From JBFWUW01 sp050247075 (GTDB lineage Bacteria > Planctomycetota > Planctomycetia > Pirellulales > JBFWUW01): 64,000 nucleotides of DNA. Below, piece after piece: positions 51,127 to 60,013 of the stretch. The notes under the pieces were generated by a model that had not been told where the DNA came from, did no database searches, and was given only the letters and a program-made list of their open reading frames with translations. The stretch spans positions 1 through 64,000 of the forward strand of contig JBFWUW010000008.1 of NCBI GenBank assembly GCA_050247075.1, in the 5' to 3' direction. The translations under genes and the position numbers were made by a program. The first letter of the stretch is position 1. Each line of letters starts with the position of its first letter.

Positions 51127-52479
51127 ATGAAGGTTCCCGAATGGCTCCCCGAACCAAACCGGCCTCACAGAGCTGGCGGCGGGCACGGCAAGACGCCGGT
51201 CGAGCGATTGACCCGCCCTGTTGCCCGCTTCATGGAGATCGAAGCGGCGGGCGGCATTGTCTTGCTGGTCTGCACTTTGGCGGCTATCGCCATTGCCCAA
51301 ACGGCAGCCAGGACGGAATTTGAGGCAATCTGGCAAATGCGCGTGGGTCTGGCTTTTGGCCCGCTGGAGTTGTTCAAGCCGTTGCGGCTGTGGATCAACG
51401 ACGGGCTGATGACCATCTTCTTTTTCGTGGTCGGGCTGGAGATCAAGGCCGAGTTTGTGCGCGGCGAGCTGCGCGACCCACGTAAGGCCGCCGCCCCGGT
51501 GGCCGCGGCCCTGGGTGGCATGTTGGCGCCTGCGGCGATCTATTTAGCCCTACAGTGGAACCAGCCGGGCGAGCGCGGTTGGGCCATTCCCATGGCGACC
51601 GATATCGCGTTCGTGGTTGGGTTTATGGCACTGTTGGGCCGCCGGGTGCCGTTCAATCTGAAGATTCTGCTGCTGACGCTGGCCATCGTGGACGACCTGG
51701 GGGCCGTGCTGGTGATTGCCGCGGCCTATACCGATCAAATCGCGTTGGGCATGCTGGGGCTGTCGGTGGCCGGATTCGCCGTTGTCTTCTTGCTCAACAA
51801 GATTGGCGTGCGGGCCATCGGCGTGTATGTCGTGATTGGGGCCGGCATCTGGCTGGCATTTCTCAAGTCGGGCATTCATCCCACGGTAGCAGGCGTGTTG
51901 TTGGGCGTGATGACGCCAGCCAGCGCCTGGTTCGAGCGGCGCAGCCTGATGCGCGTCACCGCGGGTGTGGCCCGGCAATTGCAAATCGACGAGGAACAAG
52001 ACGAGCCGGAACATCTCGACGACGCCGTGAGCGTGCTGGCAACCACGGCTCGCGAAACCGTCGCGCCGTTGGACCGGCTGCAAACGGCCCTGCACTCCTG
52101 GACGGCCTTCATCATTATGCCCCTGTTTGCGCTGGCCAACGCGGGCGTGGCGTTTCAGCCATCGCAACTGCAGGAACCCATCACTTGGTCGGTGGCCGCG
52201 GGGCTGGTGATTGGCAAGCCATTGGGCATCATGCTGTTGACTTGGCTGGCCGTGGCCGTGGGCCTGGCCCGATTGCCGGAAGGGGTGAGTTGGAAGGCGC
52301 TGTTTGGCGGGGCGGCGCTAGCCGGAATCGGCTTTACGATGTCGCTATTCATTGCCGGCTTGGCCCTTTCCGGCGATGCGCTTTCCGCCGGCAAACTGGG
52401 GACCATGATCGGTTCGGGCGCCAGCGCGGTGCTGGGCTGCGCGTGGCTGCTATATGCTGGCCGGCGTGGAGCAGCCTGA
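51127..52479 (+). CDS. nhaA: Na+/H+ antiporter NhaA
   Basis: The 450-residue inner-membrane antiporter exchanges sodium for protons in pH and salt homeostasis. Hallmarks: FFFVVGLEIKAEFVRGELRD (loop after TM2), PMATDIAFVVGFMALLGRRV with the conserved Thr-Asp of the unwound helix, and LAIVDDLGAVLVI with the two membrane aspartates for ion binding. About twelve membrane segments are seen. A cytoplasmic loop insertion between the halves (QLQIDEEQDEPEHLDDAVSV) is acidic and longer than in E. coli NhaA, as is common in planctomycetes. The start at 51127 follows AAGGA. Confidence 0.94.
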   Translation: MKVPEWLPEPNRPHRAGGGHGKTPVERLTRPVARFMEIEAAGGIVLLVCTLAAIAIAQTAARTEFEAIWQMRVGLAFGPLELFKPLRLWINDGLMTIFFFVVGLEIKAEFVRGELRDPRKAAAPVAAALGGMLAPAAIYLALQWNQPGERGWAIPMATDIAFVVGFMALLGRRVPFNLKILLLTLAIVDDLGAVLVIAAAYTDQIALGMLGLSVAGFAVVFLLNKIGVRAIGVYVVIGAGIWLAFLKSGIHPTVAGVLLGVMTPASAWFERRSLMRVTAGVARQLQIDEEQDEPEHLDDAVSVLATTARETVAPLDRLQTALHSWTAFIIMPLFALANAGVAFQPSQLQEPITWSVAAGLVIGKPLGIMLLTWLAVAVGLARLPEGVSWKALFGGAALAGIGFTMSLFIAGLALSGDALSAGKLGTMIGSGASAVLGCAWLLYAGRRGAA

Positions 52480-52486
52480 AAGGCCC

Positions 52487-53356
52487 CTACAGTTTCTTAA
52501 TCCGCTCCACGATTTCTTGTTGCGTCAAGGCAGGTCCCACGGGCAGCAGCACGCAGCAGGCCTTGTCGCTGCAACAGTCAAGGATGATCTGCGTGTCGTT
52601 GGGGACGCGGAAGCCCTCAGGGCACGGATCGTGTCCGTGGATCAAGACCTTGGCCTTGGCCTTCTTGGCAAACGCCCGTGCATTGTCGGGGCGGTAGTCG
52701 CGGCCCCACAGCAGCCAGAACAGGTCGCTGTGCTCCTTCCAGTCCGAAGCATCTAGCGGCCGGTCGAACAGCGTATGGTCCCACCCTTCGGTATCGACAT
52801 GCTCCGGCGCGGAGTGGCAGACCAACACGTCGCCGGGCAGCCGCACGCCCAACGGCAGGCTGCGCAAGAACGGGGCAAAGGATTCGCGGATCTTCTCGCC
52901 AGCCGGCCCGTAGGCCTCGGCCAGCCCCATGCGGAACATCAGGTTCAGCATCCGCTTCCCCTTGAGAATGGGGTACTCCGTCAACTCGGCCCATTCGTGG
53001 TTGGAGAGCAGGAAGTGGAACCTGTCGGGAAACTGTGCCTTGAGCTTGCAGACATCTTCCAGCATGGTGTGCGACATGCAACCCCCATTGTCGGGATAGG
53101 TTGGCCCACCGTGGCAAACCTCTTGCATCACCAAATGCCGGCGCGGGTGATGGGCCAAGTCAGCCTGTTTGAGGATCTGGTTGAAGTTGCGGCGATGGCC
53201 GTGCAAGTCGGCCGAGATTAGCACATCGTCGGCCAGTTCCGAGGTCAGTTCGATGACGTTCCCCTCACGGCCGGGGGTAGTTTCGTTTGCCTCGGCCGCG
53301 GCTTCCACGTTGGCCAAAACCTGCTCAATGTATTCAATCGACGCGACCATACTCAT
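52487..53356 (-). CDS. Metallophosphoesterase (Ser/Thr phosphatase-like)
   Basis: The 289-residue protein has calcineurin-like blocks: DVLISADLHGHRRNF (first metal ligands), HFLLSNHEWAEL (the GNHE-type block with Ser for Gly), VLVCHSAPEH and VLIHGHDPCPEG (further His ligands). The usual GDxxDRG block is replaced by QEVCHGGPTYPDNGGC, so substrate use may differ. With a Ser/Thr kinase a few genes away it might be a protein phosphatase, but many such enzymes act on small molecules. It converges with nhaA (7 bases between stops) and its start is divergent from the next gene. Confidence 0.8.
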   Translation of the reverse strand: MSMVASIEYIEQVLANVEAAAEANETTPGREGNVIELTSELADDVLISADLHGHRRNFNQILKQADLAHHPRRHLVMQEVCHGGPTYPDNGGCMSHTMLEDVCKLKAQFPDRFHFLLSNHEWAELTEYPILKGKRMLNLMFRMGLAEAYGPAGEKIRESFAPFLRSLPLGVRLPGDVLVCHSAPEHVDTEGWDHTLFDRPLDASDWKEHSDLFWLLWGRDYRPDNARAFAKKAKAKVLIHGHDPCPEGFRVPNDTQIILDCCSDKACCVLLPVGPALTQQEIVERIKKL

Positions 53357-53514
53357 GCTCGTTTAATAGGCGATTCTTCGGCGACAGAGCCACCCGCGGC
53401 AAAGTTTTTGTTCCCACTACGTTGCTACCTTATTGTCCACACGGATACAATAGAGTTCACGTTGGTTTCGTTCGCGTTCGCCCGGCCAAAGCAGGAGACC
53501 GTTCGCCCTGGCGA

Positions 53515-55749
53515 ATGGCTGACATGTCTACCGCGGACAGCAAATCCCATCTGGTCGTTGATCTGGGAGATTGGACTCCCCCCGGCAGGGCTGAGTCTGC
53601 GCCCGGAGGGGCCTCGCTGGCCAGCAGCATGGCCGACGAATCGGCCTCTTCACCGCCAGCCAAATCGGCGGCGGGCATAACCCCGGCAGCCAAGCCATCG
53701 TCGGGCAGGCCAATTGCCGGCAAGCTCTCGCGGCATCAAAGTGGGCCGATTTATCTGGACGGCGAGGTGCTGGCCTGTGCTTGTCCCGAGTGCGGGTCGC
53801 CGATGTCGATCCGGCTGTGGCTGATGCTGGCCGATTGCTGGCATTGCGGCACCAGTGTCGAACTGACGGAAGAACAAGAGCGCGAGGCCCAGCGCTTGCT
53901 GGCCGAAAAGCAGCAGTCCCCGCCAGCGAATCCGGCTGCCGGCCCCTGGGCCAGGCCGGTAGCTCGACCGGCGGCAGTTGTTCCGCCGCCAATTCCAATG
54001 GCTCCGCCGCCTCCGGCCAAGGCTCCGCCAGTTCCGCCCCCCGCGGTACCGTCGGTCGCGCCGCCTGCCGCGGCCGTGCCGCGCAAGGCTGCCCCCCCCG
54101 CACCCCCGCAACCAGCCCAAGCGCAACCAAAGACTGCTCCTCCCGCCGCCAAGACTTTGCCGCCGCCCCAGGCCTCGCCCGCGGCTAAGACTTTTGCCCA
54201 GGCACCGACGGTTGCACCACGTCGCACACCGGCGGCGGTCGCGGCGCAACGCATGCGCCGCCAGTTGGCCGAGCAACAGCAACATGGCTTTGTCCGCGTG
54301 TGGGCCAGCCACATCTTTCGCTCGTTGCCTTCCTGGTTGGCCAGCATGATCTTGCACATGGTGCTGTTGATTTTGTTGGCGATCTGGATGAATCCCCAGC
54401 GGGATGACGATCGCTTCATGATTTTGGCCACGCAGATTGGCCCGGAGGACACCCCCGGCGATATCGACGACATTGCCCGCTCGGACGACCCCGAGTCATT
54501 CCAAGACCCTGGCGACCTGACGCCGCACGATGTCGAAGCCAGCGAGGCCTTGAAGCAAGAGGGGACCATCGAGACCGACATCTTCAACCCGCTCCCCATG
54601 CTGAGCGAAACGCCCGACGCCCCACAATTCGACACACTGTTTGCTTCAGTGCCAATCTCGACGAGCGAGGGGCAAGGGTCGATCTACCTGGGCCGCGACC
54701 CCAAAGCCCGCGCCAATCTGGTGCAGTCATCGGGGGGAACGATTGCCAGCGAGGCTGCGGTGGCACGCGGGCTAGAGTGGCTAACGTGGCATCAAAACAC
54801 GGATGGCAGTTGGAGCCTGGACCAATTCCACAAGGCGGGCAAATGCAATGGGCGTTGCTCCCACGCGGGCCAGCAGTGCGATACGGCGGGGACGGCGCTG
54901 GCCTTGCTGCCATTCTTGGGTGCCGGCCAAACGCACAAGCAAGGCAAATACACCAACGAAGTCCGCCAAGGGCTGGAATGGCTGGTGAAGCATCAAAAGG
55001 GAGACGGCAATTTGTGGAGCGGCGGCATGCAGCTCAGCCAGATGTACTCGCACGGGCAAGCCGCCATCGCCCTCAGCGAAGCCTACGCCTTGACCCAAGA
55101 CTCTTACCTGCGCGTGCCGGCCCAAAAGTCGCTGGACTTTATCGTGGCGGCCCAGCACGAGGCGGGGGGCTGGCGGTACTATCCCAATACCGAGGGAGAC
55201 ACCAGCGTTCTCGGCTGGCAACTTATGGCCTTGCGCAGCGGGCATCTGGCGGGGCTGGAGGTTCCGCCTGAGGCGTTTGAACGGGCCACGAAATTCCTGA
55301 ACAGCGTTCAAGACGACACGACGGGTGCCCGCTACAGCTATCAGCCGGGGCACGGGGCCAGTCCCACGATGACAGCCGAGGCCCTGCTTTGCCGGCAGTA
55401 CGCCGGCTGGCCGCGAAATCACCCAGGGCTGACATCGGGCGTGCGCGATCTGATCGACAAGCATGCCCCGCGGGCGGGCCCATCGAACATGTACTATTGG
55501 TACTACGCCACGCAGGTCATGCATCACATGGGCGGACAGGCCTGGAAGGACTGGAACCCCGCCATGCGCGACTTGCTGATCAACACCCAAGAGTCCAAGG
55601 GGCACCAGGCCGGCAGTTGGCAGCCGACCGGCAACTTCGACCCCAGTGGCGGGCGGCTATACATGACCGCCTTGGCGGTCTGCACGCTGGAGGTCTACTA
55701 CCGCCACCTGCCGCTGTATCAAGAGACGGCGCTGGAACTTGAGAAATAG
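53515..55749 (+). CDS. Zinc-ribbon, Pro-rich, membrane protein with squalene-cyclase-like repeats
   Basis: The protein has 744 residues from the ATG at 53515 (MADMSTADSKSHLVV) or 53524. Order of parts: a zinc ribbon (CACPECG and CWHCG, about 85-118), a long Pro/Ala linker (130-245), one membrane helix (ASMILHMVLLILLAIWM, about 280-297), an acidic stretch (DDIARSDDPESFQDPGDL), then an alpha/alpha-toroid domain (about 420-735) with prenyltransferase/squalene-oxidase-type repeats: GLEWLTWHQNTDGSW, GLEWLVKHQKGDGNLWSGG, SLDFIVAAQHEAGGWRY. The QW-like repeats suggest a cyclase fold, but the catalytic DxDD motif is not seen, so a binding role is likelier. Confidence 0.72.
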   Translation: MADMSTADSKSHLVVDLGDWTPPGRAESAPGGASLASSMADESASSPPAKSAAGITPAAKPSSGRPIAGKLSRHQSGPIYLDGEVLACACPECGSPMSIRLWLMLADCWHCGTSVELTEEQEREAQRLLAEKQQSPPANPAAGPWARPVARPAAVVPPPIPMAPPPPAKAPPVPPPAVPSVAPPAAAVPRKAAPPAPPQPAQAQPKTAPPAAKTLPPPQASPAAKTFAQAPTVAPRRTPAAVAAQRMRRQLAEQQQHGFVRVWASHIFRSLPSWLASMILHMVLLILLAIWMNPQRDDDRFMILATQIGPEDTPGDIDDIARSDDPESFQDPGDLTPHDVEASEALKQEGTIETDIFNPLPMLSETPDAPQFDTLFASVPISTSEGQGSIYLGRDPKARANLVQSSGGTIASEAAVARGLEWLTWHQNTDGSWSLDQFHKAGKCNGRCSHAGQQCDTAGTALALLPFLGAGQTHKQGKYTNEVRQGLEWLVKHQKGDGNLWSGGMQLSQMYSHGQAAIALSEAYALTQDSYLRVPAQKSLDFIVAAQHEAGGWRYYPNTEGDTSVLGWQLMALRSGHLAGLEVPPEAFERATKFLNSVQDDTTGARYSYQPGHGASPTMTAEALLCRQYAGWPRNHPGLTSGVRDLIDKHAPRAGPSNMYYWYYATQVMHHMGGQAWKDWNPAMRDLLINTQESKGHQAGSWQPTGNFDPSGGRLYMTALAVCTLEVYYRHLPLYQETALELEK

Positions 55750-55753
55750 CGGC

Positions 55754-56749
55754 CTAGTAGATGAACGTCACTCCGGCCCAAGGGCCGTGCAGGACGACGG
55801 TTCCCTGGTGGTTGACATTACCCGTCACGGCGGCTGGGTCTTCGTTGATGGAAAAGTCGAGCTGATCGCTGGCACGAGCCATGCCGCTCATCAGCAAGGC
55901 CCGGTATCCGGCCGAGAACCGCCAGTTGCCGTGGATCACCGTGGCCATCAGGTTGAAGTCAACCACGCCCATCAGCGCGGTGTCCGACTGGCCCCCTTGG
56001 GCAAAAGTGGCATTGTTGTTGATCAGCGTGGTGTCTTGCTCGACCCAGTTGACAAACATGCCCGACTTAAACGTTCCCCCCAACTCCAGCCAGTCCAGCA
56101 CCAGGTAATGGGCCTCGGTGCCAATCTGCACGCCCAGCGCGTGGTTGGTGGCGTTGATATCGTAGCGGCCAATATCGCTATTAGGCGATCTGTCTTCCAC
56201 CGAGAAATAATTGAACCGCTCGTGATAGTTTAAGTAGCGAATGCCGGCGATCAGCACAATCGGCTGCGTCAGATGGCGGCGCAAGTTGATTTCCACGTTG
56301 TGCGTTTGGGCAGACGTGTTGAAGCCTTGTTGGTAGGCGTTATTGAAGTCACCCAGAAACGCGCCAACGCGGGAAAAAGGCGTGAACAGGCTCTGGGTGG
56401 GGTCCGTGGTTACGGCACCCCCATTCCACTGTTGCAGTCCAAAGTACGAGATCTCAACCGCCGTGATGGGATCGCAATATTTGCCCAACGTCAACTCCAC
56501 CCCTGGCTGCAGCGTGAAGTGGGACGAGTCCGTAAACAACCTGGCGCTCTCTCCACCCGGCGCGTGCTGAGACACAACTTGCTGTGCCGGGTTGGTATTG
56601 TGCAAGAACAGGGAGTTGGCGGTGAAGTAAAGATCGCCCTGCGCGCTGGCCCGGCTGGCGCTCATGATTGCCGCACAGCCCACGCACGCGGCCAAGAGGG
56701 CTCGTTGGAACCCGCGCCCGCGCACTGACGCTCTTCCCCTGACTTCCAT
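55754..56749 (-). CDS. Outer-membrane beta-barrel-type protein (BBP7-like)
   Basis: The 331-residue protein has a signal peptide (about 1-37, ASRASAQG) and GGAG 8 bases before the ATG. The mature part alternates short beta strands with aromatic ends (GDLYFTANSLFLHN, VELTLGKYCDPITAVEISYF, AGIRYLNYHERFNYF) and ends LHGPWAGVTFIY, a C-terminal aromatic typical of outer-membrane barrels. It resembles the BBP7 family common in planctomycetes. The function is unknown; it may be a pore. It is divergent from the next plus-strand gene. Confidence 0.65.
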   Translation of the reverse strand: MEVRGRASVRGRGFQRALLAACVGCAAIMSASRASAQGDLYFTANSLFLHNTNPAQQVVSQHAPGGESARLFTDSSHFTLQPGVELTLGKYCDPITAVEISYFGLQQWNGGAVTTDPTQSLFTPFSRVGAFLGDFNNAYQQGFNTSAQTHNVEINLRRHLTQPIVLIAGIRYLNYHERFNYFSVEDRSPNSDIGRYDINATNHALGVQIGTEAHYLVLDWLELGGTFKSGMFVNWVEQDTTLINNNATFAQGGQSDTALMGVVDFNLMATVIHGNWRFSAGYRALLMSGMARASDQLDFSINEDPAAVTGNVNHQGTVVLHGPWAGVTFIY

Positions 56750-57113
56750 GCCAGTCTCTCCTTGCTGTCTTCAGCCGACACACCGCGGATCGAATCCGCC
56801 AACCATGCTTGCGATCGGACTTTTTCGTGACAATCCTTTTGTCACTGCGGCAATCTCCGTCATCGGACAAACGTAATCCCAAGAACAACTTCACAAGCCG
56901 ATCCCCCTCTAATGCGGCCAATCGTTCCACGCGACACCGCCCAAGAGGAAAAAACGACGCCTCAACCGCCAGAACCGCTACCGCCCGCATAATCGATACA
57001 ACCCGGCTGGTATTTCGATTGTAACGGCGGAATTGGTCATGCCGTCTAAAACGCGGGCGACGGTCGTGACGATAGTTCCAACGGAACATACCCGGTCTTG
57101 GGAGTACGTTACG
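56750..57113. other. Divergent intergenic region with a palindrome
   Basis: This 364-bp gap holds the promoters of two divergent envelope genes. GTGACAA-TCCTT-TTGTCAC (56827-56845) is a perfect 7-bp inverted repeat that may be an operator, about 80 bases before the barrel gene. On the right, GGGAG (57100-57104) is the ribosome binding site of the next gene. Nothing else is recognisable. Confidence 0.45.
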
Positions 57114-58493
57114 ATGAAAAGCCGCTCGTTTGCCATGTTGCTGGCGTTGCTGTCCGTCACCGTGGCGGGGCCTTCGATTGCCGAATCTCCGCCGGTGCCT
57201 ACGCCCGCGTTGCAACCCGCCCGGGCCGACTTCGACCGGTTTTTGCAAGACTTGCAAGATCGCCTGACCGCGACGAAGGCCGCTAACGACGAGGCGCTGG
57301 CCGCCGCGGCCAACCTGCCAGATGGTGAGCGACAATTGTCGCTGCTGGAGGCTGGCCGCCGCACGCGGCAAACCTTGGGCCATGTCCGACAGCAAGTCCG
57401 CGAGATTCCGCGGATCGAGTTGCTGCGATTGCGGCCACAAGCGGCCCAGGAAGTGGCCGCGATTATCGAGCAGATTGAGTCGGCCATCGAATCCTCTTCG
57501 CTACGGCCCGAGGCGTTGACGGAGGAGGCCAGGCGATCGCGGACGCGAGACTCGCAACCATCGAGTAGCACGATTACCTTTCGCTACCAATCGGACGATG
57601 AACAACCCGAAGACGAGGGGGGCGAGGAACCGGAAGACAGCGGCCATGAGGGCGAACCGGCTGACGCGACTGATCGCAAACTAACCCGTAACATCCAACA
57701 AGGCCAAGACTTGATTGAGCAAACTCAAGCCATGCTCAATCAGCTACGCAGGCTGCAAGATTTGCAAGTCGCGGTAGAACCTCGATTTATCGCCGTTACA
57801 GATGATTTCTATGATCGTCTTGGCGTAGACTTTAATCTCAACGCCAACAACAACGTGGACGGCCCAGTGGACTATGAGATTCGCGTCCAGGTCGATGGAA
57901 TCGTCGTAACGGGCGGAGCCTTGAATCCCGGCTACGACGGTGGCGTAGGGACCAAGTGCTTCTTGGATATTCCGTTTGGCTATCTGCACGACCGGGTTGT
58001 GGTCAGCGGACAGATTGGTTTTCAACATCAGACGTGGTTCTCGCAAGGGATCAACGTCAACACACCGGGCCAGAACTTTGCCCTAAATGGCAATGGCAAC
58101 GCCTACGGCGGAACACTGGGTCTCGGCTTTGAGACGGTCCCCGTCCGTGTTCACGGCCTGCCTGTCTTTCTGCTCGCCAGCGCTACGCTTGGCATGGGAG
58201 GAATGGAACAGGGCCTTACACCCAGCGCGTTCAATCCCGCCCTGCCGATCCTGACGGTGAATAGCAATAATCCGGCTGAGAATGCTTTTTATCTCAACGG
58301 TGTCTTCTCAGGGGGAATCGGCGTCCGTGGCCGTTTGGGAAGCCTGGAGTTGATCGGCAGCTTCCAAAATCAAGGAAGCGGCTTGCTGGTCAACAATTGG
58401 CGCGGCACCGGTTCGGCACAAGTTGGCCTGGCGATTACGACTGACATTGAAGCTTTCTTTCTCTTGGCCGCCCGTCGCGGGAATACAAGGTAA
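57114..58493 (+). CDS. Secreted protein with secretin-like motif and barrel-like C-terminus
   Basis: The protein has 459 residues. The ATG at 57114 begins a signal peptide (MKSRSFAMLLALLSVTVAGP, cleavage near SIAES); upstream in-frame ATGs give no such signal. Residues about 30-150 are helical and Gln/Arg-rich, and 165-200 very acidic (EQPEDEGGEEPEDSGHEGEP). The segment VAVEPRFIAVTDDFYDRLGV then D-F resembles the conserved strand of secretin proteins (VEARF-x-V-x4-L-x-x-I-G-V). The C-terminal 230 residues look like an outer-membrane barrel. It could be a simple outer-membrane channel or surface protein; the classical secretin domain is not complete. Confidence 0.6.
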   Translation: MKSRSFAMLLALLSVTVAGPSIAESPPVPTPALQPARADFDRFLQDLQDRLTATKAANDEALAAAANLPDGERQLSLLEAGRRTRQTLGHVRQQVREIPRIELLRLRPQAAQEVAAIIEQIESAIESSSLRPEALTEEARRSRTRDSQPSSSTITFRYQSDDEQPEDEGGEEPEDSGHEGEPADATDRKLTRNIQQGQDLIEQTQAMLNQLRRLQDLQVAVEPRFIAVTDDFYDRLGVDFNLNANNNVDGPVDYEIRVQVDGIVVTGGALNPGYDGGVGTKCFLDIPFGYLHDRVVVSGQIGFQHQTWFSQGINVNTPGQNFALNGNGNAYGGTLGLGFETVPVRVHGLPVFLLASATLGMGGMEQGLTPSAFNPALPILTVNSNNPAENAFYLNGVFSGGIGVRGRLGSLELIGSFQNQGSGLLVNNWRGTGSAQVGLAITTDIEAFFLLAARRGNTR

Positions 58494-58641
58494 GGCCTTA
58501 TGAATCCGCTCAAACTGAATTTATTCAATGGTGAATCTGAAACGGAAAACGAACTGGTCCAATGGAAGCACCCGCTGATTAAATGACGAGTGGCGTGTGG
58601 CTCTAGTGTGATGATGAACATCCGTATTGTCGCCATCGGTA

Positions 58642-59856
58642 TTACGATGAAGCACCTTTCCAACAAGCCAACGTGCGGCCCAGGCGAAGGATGGCTTCGT
58701 CGATGTCGGACTCGCTAGTCAGCGCCCCCAGGCTAAACCGCAGGGAACTGCCCACGATTTCCGGCGGACAGCCCATCGCCAACAGCACGGGCGAAGGCTC
58801 GCTTGAACCACTGGCGCAGGCCGATCCGGTCGAACAGCAGACTCCGGCCAGGTCGAGTGCCATCAACAAGGCTTGCCTGTCGATACCGGGGAAGGCAACG
58901 TTGCTTGTGTGGGGCAACCGCGCCGCGCCCGCCCCGTTTACCACGGCGGACGGCCAGACGGAGACAACTCCGTTCTCAAACCGGTCGCGTAAGGCGGTCA
59001 TGCGTGCCGTTCGGGCGAGACCTTCCTCCGCGCTATCGGCCAGCGCCGCGGCCAGGCCGGCCGCTAGTTCCGGCGATTCCGTGCCGGGCCGCAAACCGGC
59101 TTGCTGAAATCCGCCATGCAACATAGGTGCAATGGGCGTATTCGCCGACAGCAGCAGCCCGCCAATGCCGCGCGGCCCGTGTAACTTGTGGGCCGTGAAG
59201 GAGAGAGCATCGACGCCCAAAGCCAGAAAATCGACCGGCACTTTGCCGACGGCTTGCACGGCGTCGGCATGCAGGCAAATCCGGGTGCCAAACCGCGACT
59301 CGGCCGCGCGCACCGTGGCGGCAATTTCATGCAGCGGCTGCAGCACGCCGGTCTCGTTATTGCCCAGCATGACGCTGACCAGCCGTGTGCTGGGCGTCAG
59401 CAGCCCCTCAAACGCGGCCAATTGAATTACGCCGTTGGCATCGACGGGCAAGCGGGCGACCTCCCAGCCCCGCCGCGACAATTCATCCGCCGCGCCAATC
59501 ACACTGGGGTGCTCGATGGAACTAATCACAATCCCTAAAGGTCCGGATTCTTCCGAGCGACGATGAACGGAGGAATTCTGCTCGGCCGCACGGGCCATGC
59601 CCAACAGGGCCAGGTTGTTGGCCTCGGTTCCGCCGCTGGTAAAAACTAGCTGGTCTTGTGGGCCGGCGCCCAGCAAGTGCATGATCTGTTCGCGGGTTTC
59701 TTCCACCACCAGCCGGGCTTGCCGGCCGGCGGCGTGCTGGCTGGCCGGATTGGCGAAGGCCCGTTGCTCGGCGTGGCGCATGGCTAACGCCGCCCGCGGC
59801 AGCAACGGCGTGGTGGCATTATGGTCGAGATACAACATCCGCGGCGGGGTAACCAT
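58642..59856 (-). CDS. Cysteine desulfurase (NifS/IscS-type)
   Basis: The 404-residue PLP enzyme removes sulfur from cysteine for Fe-S or thio-cofactor assembly. Motifs: YLDHNATTPLLP at the start, TSGGTEANNLAL, ISSIEHPSV with the PLP-stacking His, LSFTAHKLHGPRGIGGLLL with the PLP Lys, GTESPELAAGL, and the loop CCSTGSACASGSSEPSPVLL with the catalytic Cys region. The start at 59856 (MVTPPRMLYLDHNA) is supported by family alignment; the frame is open 80 codons further up but without homology. No isc/suf scaffold genes are in the window, so the sulfur acceptor is unknown. Confidence 0.92.
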   Translation of the reverse strand: MVTPPRMLYLDHNATTPLLPRAALAMRHAEQRAFANPASQHAAGRQARLVVEETREQIMHLLGAGPQDQLVFTSGGTEANNLALLGMARAAEQNSSVHRRSEESGPLGIVISSIEHPSVIGAADELSRRGWEVARLPVDANGVIQLAAFEGLLTPSTRLVSVMLGNNETGVLQPLHEIAATVRAAESRFGTRICLHADAVQAVGKVPVDFLALGVDALSFTAHKLHGPRGIGGLLLSANTPIAPMLHGGFQQAGLRPGTESPELAAGLAAALADSAEEGLARTARMTALRDRFENGVVSVWPSAVVNGAGAARLPHTSNVAFPGIDRQALLMALDLAGVCCSTGSACASGSSEPSPVLLAMGCPPEIVGSSLRFSLGALTSESDIDEAILRLGRTLACWKGASS

Positions 59857-60013
59857 GCACCCATTGTACGAACAACCGCGGCCGCCGGGGACTCGGTTGT
59901 ATTGCAGACAGAACGAGTCCGTGTGCGGGTTGGTGTCATCGAAGCGAGGCATTCGAATGGATCGGCGAAGGAATCGCCTCCTACATACCGATCGGCGATG
60001 GGTCCGAATTGCT

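Noticed and set aside
58500..58586. 28-codon frame MNPLKLNLFNGESETENELV after the secretin-motif gene
   Set aside because: A weak ribosome binding site exists, but the length and lack of any recognisable feature do not support a gene.
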